Shown: positions 1 to 13,684 of the stretch, piece by piece
Numbering within the stretch: the first letter of the stretch is position 1
How the letters are laid out: every line of letters starts with the position of its first letter
NCBI GenBank assembly: GCA_028023455.1
Contig: JAQFVV010012396.1
Span: 3,939,656-4,003,655 of the forward strand
Length of the DNA: 64,000 nucleotides
Direction of reading: 5' to 3'
Source of the DNA: Epiperipatus broadwayi
Lineage: Eukaryota > Onychophora > Udeonychophora > Euonychophora > Peripatidae
The notes under the pieces: model-generated
What the model was told of the DNA's origin: nothing
Seen by the model: the letters and a program-made list of their open reading frames with translations, nothing else
The model's database searches: none
Program-made: the position numbers and the translations under genes

Positions 1-1795
1 GTATTTCAATTTATTTATAAAATCAATGACTGTAATACCTGGAATAATGACACTTTTAATTTTCTAAGTAATAAATAAAACGATAATAAAAATAATATTA
101 AACCTTTTACATTTAAATAATATAATTGGAATTTTAATACAAACATAAATTATTTATTGATTTTAAAGTAAATTTAACCTTTTTCATTTGTCAACCCTTA
201 AATTTTAACCCCCGGTTGGTAAAGCTTATGACTGACATGCTTCTGCCATATATTTAGTTTATTTGGCAGAAATTAAATAAATAAATACAGATCTAATTTT
301 CAGATTAAATTTTAGTTGTTTGAAGAGAAAAAAATTATCAATCAAAATGATAATTTCTGACATTATTTCATTGCAATGAATTGTTCATTTGTGAAATAAT
401 TAAGATGAAATAAAAGTTTTCCAATAGATTCAATTTTCATTAAAAAGTCTTTATCTGCTTTGAAAAGAAATGTCAAAATTTTGAAATTAGAAGCCACAAT
501 AAGATGAGAAAAAAATTAAGATTAAAAAAAACTATGCTATATTAAAGAAAATCCATAAAATAATTAGAAAATTTAAAAAAAAAATAGAATTCATTTGGAA
601 AAGATGTCCAAACATACGCACACACACATATGTATATAATAGAACATGTTTGATAACCTAGTTGGTATTTATGGGACGTTGAGGGCAGGGGAAGGAGGTA
701 AAACAGTATTTAAGTAGCCCTTAACAGGAAAAATCTTCCCCAACAGTCGTTCGTAAAAAATAATGAAAAACACAACATTAATTATTGATTTTTGGATTGT
801 GAAGATTTAAGCTGTTGTATATCCTTAATTTACCCCCTAACTAAGAATACGCATATATTATTTACTAATCAATTCCGGATGATTATCGGGGTACCTAAAA
901 AAAGTTTCTTAATTTGATTAGGATGAGAAAAAAATATTTTTTTACTAAGCCAGAAATCAAATTCTGGTCAAATATATATATATAACAGGCAGATGGGCTA
1001 TATTTTAATCATGAGACCATTGCCAACTAGAATATTTTATTCCAAAGTTATACTGCCTATATTCATTATGAAAAAATTCAATACTATAAAAAGTAAATTA
1101 AAAAAAAAGTTAAATCAATTTTATTTTGTGATTTAATTTTAAAAAGCAGACACCATAAATCTTTGCTTTTCATTATTGTGGTTTACTTGAATGTGAAATT
1201 AATATATGTACCTCTGTACAAATAGATTCAGTGACAGAGTTGTGGACTCAAAAGCTAAATGTTTCTGGCTCAAGTTTTTTGATCAAAACTATTATGCTCA
1301 ATGTGCGGTTTGATACTATTTGACATTCCAAGAATCTAAACTATATAATTATTATTCACCTGTTTTTTATTTTAAGAAATAATAAAGCTATTATTATCAT
1401 ATAATGTTAGATTATGATGGATTGTTAACGTACATTTAAAATAGAAATTATTATTAATATATATATCATATTCTAAATAAATATGTTATTACCAGATTAT
1501 AACACAATATTTTTTTTAGCTTTATCGATAGCATATAAAAAACAAAAGTAAAATACAAAATTTAAGTATTTTCTATTATTTTATATTCACATCAATTACT
1601 GCATATTTAAAAACACGAATCCAACTACAAACACACACACACACGCATAATTTAATCAATAATTATTTCACTATTTTTTTTTTAATTCTCATTTTGTTAA
1701 TGACCAAAATCGACTTGTTTCTATTCCAGTGTAATATTTATTGGTTTTACTATATGTATTGTAATGAAAGTAGACAAACACACATACATAATCAC

Positions 1796-1856
<61 letters not shown>

Positions 1857-2338
1857 CAAAGTATTGTTTTAGGTTATAAAGAATTATAATACACTTATAA
1901 GACTAGTCTTTTTTGTAGATTAAATCCACTACAGTAAAATTAAAAAGGCTGCAACATGTATATTTATATAGCAAATATTAAAGTATTATTTCTAACTACA
2001 CACACATATATAAAGAGAAAAATAAATTTATATACATGGAACTATTTACTTTTTAGGCATATCAATTAATTGATATATCTTTATATATACATATCAATAT
2101 TTATTGTATCACAAACTATAGAATTCAGATAATGAAGCAATAAACTTCTTCAATCTTATAAAAACATAAAGTCATGAAATTTAATCACAGTGTTATCAAT
2201 TACACTTTCAGAAGAAATACTAAATTAATGTGCAAGTGCTTTTAAAATAATTTGGAAACAAACGTTCTATTACAACATGAGAAGAAATAAATATTTTTTT
2301 AATAATAAAGAACTAAATAATTGTAATTCTAATAATCA
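1..2338. other. AT-rich non-coding stretch
   Basis: No coding signal. The longest open frames are short and composed of AT-biased residues. Visible are a (CA)-rich stretch near 1632-1644, short (TA)n runs, and a (TA)n array described separately. A tRNA-like string near 1225-1285 was considered and not accepted. Probably intron or intergenic DNA. Confidence 0.6.
1799..1856. repeat. (TA)n microsatellite
   Basis: Uninterrupted alternating TA for about 57 bp. Similar arrays occur at 46305-46383, 51700-51800 and 56939-56972, so TA dinucleotide expansion is a general property of this region. Confidence 0.95.
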
Positions 2339-2339
2339 C

Positions 2340-2925
2340 TCTAGTGTCTGAAGCTATTCTAGCACCTCTGTGAGGACGGTCAAAGCACAAAACCATGGTC
2401 AGAGATTTGGGGGTGGGGTTCCTGAAAGATATTTTAAATGCTTTCTCTGGCTAAGCATTTATGACAAAGCTGGTTGTGCAATTGGCAATGCTCATTGTTT
2501 ATATCTTACAAGCTTAAGAGAATTGGGTCATGTGATTTATGACTCTTATTTTGACTATTTATAGTCTCTGCCTTAAGTATTGTGTGATGTTATATTGTTA
2601 AGATTACTAATATATGGTATGGCTAAAGATCTCTCAGACCCATATAGCTATTTGAGTTGGATAGCTGGGTTTGAAGACATGTAATTATCTGAAAATTTCA
2701 GATTTTTCCACTCAGTAGATAACTTTTAGATAAATGCTGGCTTTGGGTTGGTATTTTTATATCTAGTGTCTGAAGCTACCCTAGTGCCTCTCTGAGGAAT
2801 GCCAAAGCAAGAAATCATGGTCAGAGGTTGGGGGGAGGGGTTCCTGATAGAGATATTTTAAATGCTTTCTCTGGTTAAGCATTTATCACAAAGCTTGTTG
2901 ACCAATTGGAAATACTCAATGTTTA
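2340..2925. repeat. Two direct copies of a ~165-bp repeat
   Basis: The segment starting TAGTGTCTGAAGCTA at 2340 recurs at 2763. Each copy continues for about 165 bp through matching blocks such as CCATGGTCAGAG / TCATGGTCAGAG, the G-rich GGGGTTCCTGA and TTAAATGCTTTCTCTGG. Copies are about 423 bp apart and roughly 80-85 percent alike by eye. The 64-codon plus-strand frame across the first copy (2370-2564) is not conserved in the second and is treated as chance. Confidence 0.75.
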
Positions 2926-2926
2926 T

Positions 2927-3250
2927 TGAAAACTAATCCTTATAATCTTATTTATAGTTTGTTATTATTTTAAACTATTAAGTTTCACAACAGCATAACA
3001 TTATCCATTTATTGATTTATTTATTATAATTATTTTTCAATCCATTTAAAAGATAATAAGAAAATTTTATCTTTGTTTGGATATTTGTGTAAATAAACAA
3101 TTAGTTTAAAGATGGCATATACGATCGTTAGTAAAAATAAATGATGGCCAGATTTCTTGAAATGGTTAACCAGATTATTACTTGAGAATCTGTTTCCAGG
3201 TTTGGTCTGCTAGCACCCACTAGTGATTTTATAGGTTATATACATATCAA
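2927..3250. repeat. Interspersed repeat R2, copy 1
   Basis: Matches 7767-8085 over its whole length. Shared landmarks include TGAAAACTAATCCTTAT at the start, TTGAAATGGTTAAC in the middle, and CTGTTTCCAGG followed by CACCCACTAGTGATT near the end. Family unknown. In this copy it directly follows the second 165-bp repeat; in the other copy it does not, so its left edge at about 2927 is a real element boundary. Confidence 0.7.
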
Positions 3251-4788
<1,538 letters not shown>

Positions 4789-7011
4789 GTTTCAAAGAAA
4801 AGAACTTTATTGATAACCATAGAGTTACATTTGCTATAAGACACTTCGTATACATATATTTACATTGCTAGTGAGTAAACCAAGTTTAAGTTGGTATCTG
4901 TGATGTACAAAAAAGGAACTTAACTTAGAGGGAAAGATATTTAAACATTGTTAGGGGGGGTGAAAATACATATGTATACGTTACATTTATGAGTGCTGCT
5001 TGCTGTAATCATAGTTCTCCAAAGTCTTGGGTTATCATTGTTCAATTTGCAAAACTTCAACTTTGATGTATATTGCCATGCTGGGTTTAGTTTGCTTTCC
5101 AGTATTTGAGGTCTGATTTTGTTGTTACTGTCCTTTATATTAATATTATGCAATCAAAGACAACATTCTGTTTTTTTTATTTGTAGATAATTGCCACATT
5201 TTTTTTATATATATATTGGTTGAGGGCATAGATTTTGGTTATTGGGAGCCATCTTAGAGGTTTGATTGTTGTGTTATCAGTGACCAGGTTGCTGCATAGA
5301 TGTCTGGATGTGCAATTTTATTGTCTCTGGCTCGTAGTTTTGCCAGTTTGATATTGAAAGTTGATGGATGTCACCTTGTGTTGTTACCTAGAGTGAATGT
5401 GCATCTAGTGCACCAGTATGCATAAAGTATAAAAGTGGCTGCACGGACTGATGGAATAGAGCCTTTGCAATATGAATTAATGATTGTTTGAAGGGTTGTG
5501 TTAGATTGTCTATATGCTCCTATCATAATAATTCGAATTCTGTCTAGTGCCGGACAAAGATAGAATAGATGTTCCTGTAGTTTCTTCAGCCCTGTGACAC
5601 AGGGGACAAAAAGGATCAATGTTAGTGTATAGTCTCCGATATCTCAGAAAATATGTCGTGGGCAGTGCTTGTAGGTTTAGTCTCAGCAAAAAATCAAAAT
5701 ACTTTGGCTCCAGTGACCATTTTTTAAACTTACGGAGTAATTGTAGATTATTGATTTTCAGCATTGTCAGATTGGTGTCATGGCTTGGATTTGGATGGAT
5801 TAATGAATAAATTTGCCAGTATGAATGCTTGTATATTGTCTGAAGAGATATCTGTGGAGCTGTGGTTTTTATATGATTGATTATTGATGCTAGTTGGTCA
5901 TAGGCAGGGGGTGGTCTATCTGTTGGTGTTATTTGAAGTAGGCATTCAAGCATTGGAAAGTGTTTGACTGTGGATGTTATTAAGTTTGTGGCCTTCTGTA
6001 GATGGAAGATATAAATATTATGAAGTCCTAGTCCATTGTGAATAGGTGGTCTGGTAAGTTGTTTTGCAGATATTGACACAGTCTTCCTCTGCCACAAGAG
6101 CTTATTACAGAGAGAAGAGATTTTGTTAATAAAACCTTTAGAAAATGTGATAATGGGTGAGTAATAGGTGATTTTTGTTATGGCTAGCTGGTTAAATAGC
6201 TGGATCTTGGAGTATATTGAAAGATATGCCTTTGAGAGAGAAGTAGTAATTCGCTCTGTTTCTTCTTTGAGTTTGTTCTGGATCTTGACCCTCATTGCAC
6301 TTGCACTCATATAAAAGGGAAATCCCAAGAAAGCATATGGCTTTCCCCCATACATGCCCGTGTACTGCTTTGCATTATAAAGAGACCAAACTGCCGTCTT
6401 ATTTAGATTGACTCTGAGTTTGTGTGTAGCTGCAAATTCTTGTAGTATTGTATGCAAGGCTGGTAGGTGTTTTTTAGATGGGAGGAAGACAGTTATATCA
6501 TCCATATAAGCGATACATGTTACCTGCTGAGATGTGTTTGGTATTTGGATGCCAATGAATGTTTGCTGGATTTTTATTAATAGAGGGTTGATGTAAAAGG
6601 TGAAAAGTAAAGCACTCAGGGGGGATCCTTGTGAGATTGATTGTGTTGGAGTAAAAGATTCAGAATTTTTGCCACTGAGTGTAATATGTATATCCCGATT
6701 TAACAACAAGTTGGTTATAACATATAAAATAGTGCGAGGTATTGCAGTGGCAGCCAACATTTTAATTAATATCTCGATTGACACAGAATCAAAAGCTGAT
6801 TCAATGTCTATTTGAACTGCAACTGGGCTGTATTTTTTCCGGCCTCGCACCAATCCCAATACAGCTTTGAAAAGAAGTGCTGCCTGTCCTGTAGATGATT
6901 GCTTTCTTGCAAACTGATATGGTGAAATCAATGGGAGCAGATATGATTCAATCCTGTCTTTAATGACTTTCTCAATGATCTTGATGGCTATTGGGCACAT
7001 GGAGATAGGCC
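4789..7011 (-). mobile_element. LINE copy a, 5'-truncated L1/Tx1-like non-LTR retrotransposon
   Basis: Reverse transcriptase, zinc-finger tail, 3' UTR and trinucleotide tail of a non-LTR retrotransposon. It is 5'-truncated just before the canonical R-P-I-S start of the RT core, where it abuts a second (ATT)n array. It is homologous to the copies at 15.9, 25.4 and 36.3 kb, which are far more decayed, so this is the youngest copy. The 3' UTR runs from about 5375 down to 4789 and ends with AATAAAG. Flanking (ATT)n on both sides suggests insertion into, or generation of, such arrays. The L1/Tx1 affinity rests on a GLGL-type block after the RT and a C-terminal CCHC; there is no RNase H domain. Confidence 0.9.
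5510..7000 (-). pseudogene. LINE reverse transcriptase ORF2 fragment (496 codons)
   Basis: RNA-dependent DNA polymerase for target-primed reverse transcription. Starting from the upstream end of the frame, it shows the RPIS-like block, a DIESAFDSVS block holding the first catalytic Asp (about residue 74), QGSPLSALLF (about 124-133) and AYMDDITVF with the catalytic Asp pair (6497-6508). A NLNKT block, a thumb-like region, a LLWQ...NGLGL block and a C-terminal CPLCH finger follow. The endonuclease domain is missing. A single-base insertion at about 5577 shifts the frame right after the CHRAEET segment. The finger's second half (HLFYLC) and about 70 more residues, ending LGNNTR, lie in the next frame at 5371-5619. 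Apart from that frameshift and truncation the RT is intact. Confidence 0.92.
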
Positions 7012-7216
<205 letters not shown>

Positions 7217-7766
7217 TAATCAGTATATAATTCAATGAAATTAGAGTCACTCTACCATTAAGGGCAGGCTAAAGAATAGTTATTTTAAATTACCATTAAA
7301 ATTAAAAATCTCTTATAGATTTACTTTGTTTTCTAAATAAACTTTGAAGGAAGGAGATTTGGTATTATTATTTAATGCCATTTCAATATGTGGACTCAGG
7401 CCATCTTCTTTTCAAAATAGGGGGGAATCTTATTAGAAATATTAAGTTATTTAATCTCTACATCTAGATTAATCAGTTTGATCCCTTGTGCCCTGGTTGT
7501 GTCTTCCATTGATTAGTATCTGATATGTTTCCCTTTTACTATTGCTGATTCAATGGTATTTTGACAAATCACATATATCTCTTGGGAATATTATTGTGTT
7601 TCAATACCTGTGTACACATAATGTTTATTTAGAGCAAGAATATACTTTTAGTGATGATTGATTATAATTGATCTTAAGTACTAGGATAATTCAGTGCTAA
7701 CTTTTCAAATTAGGGATTGAATCACTTCATTTTACTTCATTATGGTGTGGAATTAATAAAAAATAC
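7217..7766. other. AT-rich spacer
   Basis: No gene, repeat pair or structure recognised between the (ATT)n array and repeat R2 copy 2. Confidence 0.5.
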
Positions 7767-8085
7767 TGAAAACTAATCCTTATGTCTTTATTTACTATTA
7801 TTATTTTGAACTATTAAATTTCATAACTACATCCATCTGCTGATTTATTATTACTATTTTTTAAGTTCATAAAGAGAAAATAAAAAAATTTAATCTTTGC
7901 TGGATGTTCACATACATAAATAATTAGTTTATTGTGATGTTATATGATTGCTAATAAAAATAAATAATAACGAGCTTTTTTGAAATGGTTAACAATATTA
8001 TTACTTGTGAGTCTGTTTCCAGGCTTCTGTCTAGTGGCACCCACTAGTGATTATATAGGTTACATACTCATCAAATTGTACCAAA
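7767..8085. repeat. Interspersed repeat R2, copy 2
   Basis: Homologous to 2927-3250 in the same orientation, with small indels. It ends in the same block, CACCCACTAGTGATT then ATAGGTTA. No terminal inverted repeat or coding frame was seen. Confidence 0.7.
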
Positions 8086-8339
8086 TTCACATCATTTAAA
8101 ACTACTGATCTGAAAATTTTTCCTAACTTAGTCTAAAATGTAATTCAGAAATTTTTTCCTCTCAGTCAGTCATTCTTATATATATGGTATTTCCTCTGTA
8201 ATTTATTTTTGAATCAATTATACAAATTTTTTAATCTTTATAAATAGAAAACACTAATGAATTAAATTAATTATGATGGAGTGATTTTGGCAAAAATAAC
8301 TTAGTGTTTGAAGGAAATATGTCTATCTGTTTAAGAAAA

Positions 8340-8835
8340 AAATTATTCATAAATGTATTTTACTACTTTTTACTTATGGATCTGAGACTTAGACCCTTAC
8401 CAGAAGACCAATACAGAGACTTCACACCAGTAAATAAAATAAAGAGAGATGTATGTTAAGAACAAATTAAAAAAATGATTGAAAATGGAATACAGTATGT
8501 TAACAGCAAATTTAAAAAAGGTTTGAAAATGGAATGCATAAGTAAGAGAATAAATAGGTATTATTGATATAACAAAGAATTAAAAGACTGGAGTTTGGGT
8601 GAGAATATTGCTAGAAGAGATGATAATATATGAATAATTGATAGCTTAAACTGGATTCCAAAAGATTGTAAAAGACCTAGAAAGAGAGAATGTGAGGTTC
8701 ATGACTGAAATAAGAAAATATGCTCATATGATGTGGTGAAGAGAGACTATAGATTAGAAAAAAAAGTGAATTAAACTTGGAGAAACCTTAATTCTGCAGT
8801 GAGTGATAATTATTGAAAATGTTGATGATAATGAT
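8340..8835 (+). pseudogene. RTE/endonuclease-RT type LINE 3' relic
   Basis: Decayed C-terminal part of a non-LTR reverse transcriptase common in invertebrate genomes. The block TATGGATCTGAGACT (YGSET) sits near 8375 and is followed by a stop and TLT. Downstream in one frame are IARRDDN, then WIPKDCKRP near 8650-8680. The LGE(T)LILQ block lies just before a (GATGAT)-like tail at about 8820. Known family members read YGSETWTLT ... HIARRDDNRW ... WIPRDCKRPRGRP ... LGEAFVLQW and often end in a GAT-rich tail, which matches. Many stops and shifts; non-functional. Confidence 0.75.
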
Positions 8836-9051
8836 GATATTAAATAATGTATATATAAACCAAAAATATAAAAATAATAAATAATTAATTTTACTTTCAA
8901 AATTAAAACTTAATTTACACCTTAGAGTAGATACAAAAAAAACCAAATGATAGCATAAAATTAAGTCAATAAGAAAGTTACAATGTATACATATAAATGT
9001 GGTATGCAAACTATGTAGTTGATAAAGTCTACAAAATGTATAGTCAAAAGT

Positions 9052-9196
9052 ACTTTTAAAAATAATATAATTTACGTAAATTTTACTGTATTTTGATATA
9101 TATATTATAATGGTCTGGTGACACTTTTAAAAATAATATAATTTATGTAAATTTTACTGTATTTTGATATATATATATATTATAATGGTCTGGTGA
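9052..9196. repeat. ~72-bp tandem duplication spanning the left edge of 1.88-kb element A
   Basis: The segment from CTTTTAAAAATAATATAATTTA to AATGGTCTGGTGAC occurs twice back to back (9052-9122 and 9123-9196), differing by one base and a few TA units. The unit includes the first ~17 bp of element A plus its flank, so the duplication happened after insertion. Confidence 0.9.
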
Positions 9197-11064
9197 CAAT
9201 TGGAGCTACAGTATAACTGTATCTGCCATACAGGGCGCCACTAGGCCATTTGAACCTAGAAAATTTATAGAGTAGGCAGATACACACTGTTAAAGATCGA
9301 ACTTTTATTTTATTGACCACTTGCCCTTGCCACTAGCTCAAGGAGATGCAGAAACTTAATATAACTTAAAATATATTAATATTTAATAAAATAAGCCACT
9401 GCCAGTAATTAACACACAAACATTTATTAGCACACATATATAATATTTATAGTTAAAATTGAGGAATAAATTTAGACTTTAGATTTTAACATTTTTAAAT
9501 TTAAATTACTATTTTAAATAGACCACACAGATGGACATATTAATATTTACTTTAGCATGTTGAGTATAGATAGACTACATAGATTTCTCACTTAAAAAAA
9601 AAATTATCAAAACACTCATTCAATCTCAGACTAAAAATTCATAGCCAAACCAATGCCTCCTTCCAGATATATAGTCACAACCAATGCAACATGAAGATGC
9701 TAGCATAAAACCATGCTGACAGGAATGTGCATCTGACAGCATGATATTATTTGAAGAACATGATTCTCATCCAGTACAGGAATGGGCATCCCTCTGGTGA
9801 AGGAATCATGTATATAAATTAATTAAAGAGTACTATGTATGGAGGAGAGCGGTCTTTTCTGCTGACTTACAAATCCCTGTCCATAGAGCTAGAAGGGGTC
9901 AATGGCAGAGAAAATATGTCTGCGACCATTGCAATGATATGACTGCCTCTTTGGGGTCATGCATTCAGTTGGGCATGTTGCCCTGTATGCCAAACACACT
10001 TCACATTACATTGATATAAACACCCATATATTCCTCCACAAGCATCATCCTAACTATGAAACAAATAGCCTGAAATTAACCCCTTTAAAATAAACATAAA
10101 CGAATTTAAACATAGTTGTTACTGTTTACCCATGCAGCTATTTACACCCAACTTTAATTTAATACATTTTAATTAATACTTAACACAAAAAAAGAGAAAT
10201 GGAAATGATTGCTTAAACATATGCATAAAAAATATTAATAATAGATTTTGAATTTTTTTAGGTCAGATAATTGATCTTATTTTCAGCTATTAATTGCAAT
10301 TTTAGAAAAGTTCTTATTAGATAGACATAAGAGTTCATACTTTATGGATTGAGCAGATTTAGATGTCCATCTTCATGATCACTTTCATAAATTGTTTGTC
10401 CTTCTAAGAAATGAAACTGCTACTTCCCATGCATTTGGTCAGGAACTATCATCCAGAGGCCTCAGCTGGTTGTCTGGAAATTAAATTTATTGCAGATTTC
10501 TATATCGTGAAATCTGCAATACAGCTCATTATAATGGTATATTAATAGTCAGCTCTCTCTGATAACAATTATAATATTTTGGCTTTTATATTTTTATTAG
10601 CCTCTTATTATCAAATCTTCGGATTCAATGAACAAGATTCTCGTGTTTCATTTACGGTCCGTGCTGTCATTTCGTTCTTGCATTGGTCATTTAATTTATT
10701 TTTATTCTCTTTTCTGACCATTTAATTATTAGAGTGTCCCAAGGGCTAGTGTGCTTTAGAACAATTATTTAATTAACAAAACAGTCATTTCCATTTTCTA
10801 AGATTATAGAAATCAACATTAATTTTATTTTCGAAATATCAATCTTTATATTTTTACAAAAAAAAATACTTTCAAATACTTTTTTCTTAAAGTAGTTTAA
10901 GTTTTCCATCTGCGTGACAATATATACGTTAAATATAACTTTCACTTTTCAGTTTTTAAGTTAAGTTTTTTTTTCCTTTTAATAAATCAATTTTTATTTA
11001 CGTTGTTTTTATTTTACTCTTAAAATAATGTAATGGCATATTAGGCATATTATATACCATTACA
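9181..11064. mobile_element. Unclassified 1.88-kb interspersed element, copy A
   Basis: Collinear with 11559-13434 at high identity (roughly 93 percent by eye). Both copies start TATAATGGTCTGG and end TATATACCATTACA. The ends form a short imperfect inverted repeat (TATAATGGT against TGTAATGGT), so a DNA-transposon-like MITE is possible. There is no transposase. Internal features are a 12-bp perfect hairpin (10489-10520) and a Cys-codon-rich block discussed under the partial third copy. Both copies are in the same orientation 2.38 kb apart, so segmental tandem duplication is an alternative to two insertions. Confidence 0.8.
10489..10520. repeat. 12-bp perfect hairpin in element A
   Basis: ATTGCAGATTTC (10489-10500), an 8-nt loop and GAAATCTGCAAT (10509-10520). 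The same stem is fully conserved in copy B, where only the loop differs. Confidence 0.9.
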
Positions 11065-11558
11065 TATCAGTAAATTTCCTCAAAAAACAAAAACATAAAA
11101 AAAAAGAATTTACTTAGTGTTAGTAATGATGTTTCACAAATTGATTATACTAGACTTTTTTTTTAAAAAAAAAAAAAACTTTGATTAGTAATTAAAAAAA
11201 CAAAACTTTGGTTAGTAATTACAAGAAAAAAAATGCTGACTATTCTTTCCTTTTCACCCCAGCTGAGATTACACCTCCCCTAAGAGTTCCCTTTTTCCTA
11301 TATTTCATTATTAACTTAGGCAAGTCAAAGAAGTTATGTGATTTTAGACTTTTTTTTTTTAAATTATGATTTATATTATTACATTTTATTCCTTGCATTT
11401 ATTTCTACATATGCACAATTTTCTTACTGGCAGTACTTTTTACACAAAATTCAAGTTTATAACTTTATACAATATAGGTAGAAAATATTTCCCTTTAAAA
11501 AAAATTTACTCTGGGTACTCATGGTTTATTATACATTGTGCCACATTGGGAGTCCAAT
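11065..11558. other. Spacer between element copies A and B
   Basis: AT-rich sequence with A/T homopolymers. A 65-codon plus-strand frame (11366-11563) is unsupported. Contains a tandem-like pair CTTTGATTAGTAATTA / CTTTGGTTAGTAATTA near 11180-11222. Confidence 0.5.
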
Positions 11559-13434
11559 TATAATGGTCTGGTGGCAATTGGAGCTACAGTTTAACCGTAT
11601 CTGCCATACAGGGTGCCACTAGGCCATTTGAACCTAGAAAATTTATAGAGTAGGCAAATATGCACTGTTAAAGATCCAACTTTTATTTTATTGACTGTTT
11701 ACCCTTGTCACTAGCTCAAGGAGATGCAGAAACTTAATATAACTTAAAATATATTAATATTTAATAAAATAAGCCACTGCCAGTAATTAACACACAAACA
11801 TTTATTAACACACATATATAATATTTATATTTAAAATTGAGGAATAAATTTAGACTTTAGACTTTAACATTTTTAAATTTAAATTACTATTTTAAATAGA
11901 CCACACAGATGGACATTTTAATATTTACTTTAGCATGTTGAGTATAGATAGGCTACATAGATTTCTCACTTTAAAAAACTTATCAAAACACTCATTCAAT
12001 CTCAGACTAAAAATTCATAGCCAAACCAATGCCTCCTTCCAGATATATAGTCGCAACCAATGCAATATGAAGATACTAGCATAAAATCATGCCAACAGGA
12101 ATGTGCATCTGACAGCATGCTATTATTTGAAGGACATGATCCTCATCCAGTACAGGAATGGGCATCTCTCTGGTGAAGGAATCATGTATATAAATTAATT
12201 AAAGAGTGCTATGTATGGAGGAGAGTGGTCTTTTCTGCCAACTTATAAATCCCTGTCCATAGAGCTAGAAGGGGTCAATGGCACAGGAAATACATCTGCG
12301 ACCATTGCAACGATATGACTGCCTCTTTGGGGTCATGCATTCAGTTGGGCATGTTGCCCTGTATGCTAAACACACTTCACATTACATTGATATAAACACC
12401 CATATATTCCTCCACAAGCATCATCCTAACTACGAAACAAATAGCCTGAAATTAACCCCTTTAAAATAAACATAAACGAATTTAAACATAGTTGTTACTT
12501 TTTATCCATGCAGCTATCTACACCCAACTTTAATTTGATAAATTTTAATTAATACTTAACACAAAAAAAGAGAAATGGAAATGATTGCTTAAACATATGC
12601 ATAAAAAAATATTAATAATTGATTTTGAATTTTTTTTATGTCAGATAATTGTTTTTATTTTCAACTATTAATTGCAATTTTAAAAAAGTTCTTATTAGAT
12701 AGACACAAGAGTTCATACTTTACAGATTGAGCAGATTTAAAGGTCCATCTTCATGATCACTTTCATAAATTGTTTGTCCTTCCTTGAAATGAAACCACTA
12801 CTTGTCATGCATTTGGTCAGGAACTTACATCCAGAGGCCTCAGCTGGTTGTCTGGAAATTAAATTTATTGCAGATTTCTACATCATGAAATCTGCAATAC
12901 AGCTAATTATAACAGTATATTAATAGTCAGCTCTCTCTGATAACAATTATAATATTTTTATTAGCCTCTTATCAAATCTTCAGATTCAGCGAGCAAGAGA
13001 TCACTAATCCTCTCGTGTTTCATTTACAGTCCATGCTGTCATTTCATGCTTGCATTGGTCATTTAATTTATTTTTATTCTCTTATCAGACCATTTAATTA
13101 TTAGAGTGTACCAAGGGCTAGTGCACTTTAGAACAATCATTTAATTAATAAAACAATCATTTCCATTTTCTAAGATTATAGAAATCAACATTATTTCTAT
13201 TTTTGAAATATCAATCTTTATATTTTTACAAAAAAAAATTCTTTCAAATACTTTTTTCTTAAAGTAGTTTAAGTTTTCCATCTGCATGACAATATATATG
13301 TTAAATATAACTTTCACTTTTCAGTTTTTAAATTAAGTTTTTTTTTTTTTAATAAATCAATTTTTATTTACGATCTTTTTATTTTACTTTTAAAATAATG
13401 TAACAGCATATTAGGCATATTATATACCATTACA
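11559..13434. mobile_element. Unclassified 1.88-kb interspersed element, copy B
   Basis: Full-length second copy of the element at 9181-11064, with the same ends and internal blocks. Changes are mostly transitions and small indels. Its left flank is not the (TA)-rich flank of copy A, which argues for two separate insertions. A 63-codon frame (12278-12469) exists only in this copy and is interrupted in copy A, so it is not called as a gene. Confidence 0.8.
12867..12898. repeat. 12-bp perfect hairpin in element B
   Basis: ATTGCAGATTTC and GAAATCTGCAAT separated by 8 nt. Identical stems to the hairpin in copy A; the loop is TACATCAT rather than TATATCGT. Confidence 0.9.
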
Positions 13435-13460
13435 ATACATATGTACAAATTCCTTTATTT

Positions 13461-13684
13461 AACAAACAAGTCCAAATATATTACTAAGATGATTCACAAG
13501 CTAGATTTCTGAAAAAAAAAAAACATTTAAATGAATTTGTAAATATGACCTAAATCCTTTATTATATCAATGCCAATCTATTTTGTCAGATAAAAGATAA
13601 AATAAAAGGTGGAAATTATTTACAAATTCATTTAAATGATTGTCTAAAAATATAAATTGTAAATCAATTGCTAACTTGTTTGTT
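13461..13684. mobile_element. Fold-back/MITE-like inverted repeat, ~224 bp
   Basis: AACAAACAAGT at the left end is mirrored by ACTTGTTTGTT-type sequence at the right end. Inside, CATTTAAATGAATTTGTAAA (13524-13543) is mirrored at 13620-13639. Arms are imperfect outside these blocks. No coding potential. Confidence 0.65.

Noticed and set aside
1225-1285. tRNA-like string (GTTGTGGACTCAAAAGC ... GGCTCAAGTTTTTTGATC)
   Set aside because: B-box resemblance is weak, and neither a cloverleaf nor a clear A box can be made.
12278-12469. 63-codon frame in element copy B
   Set aside because: Broken in copy A and shifted in copy C; not conserved as protein.
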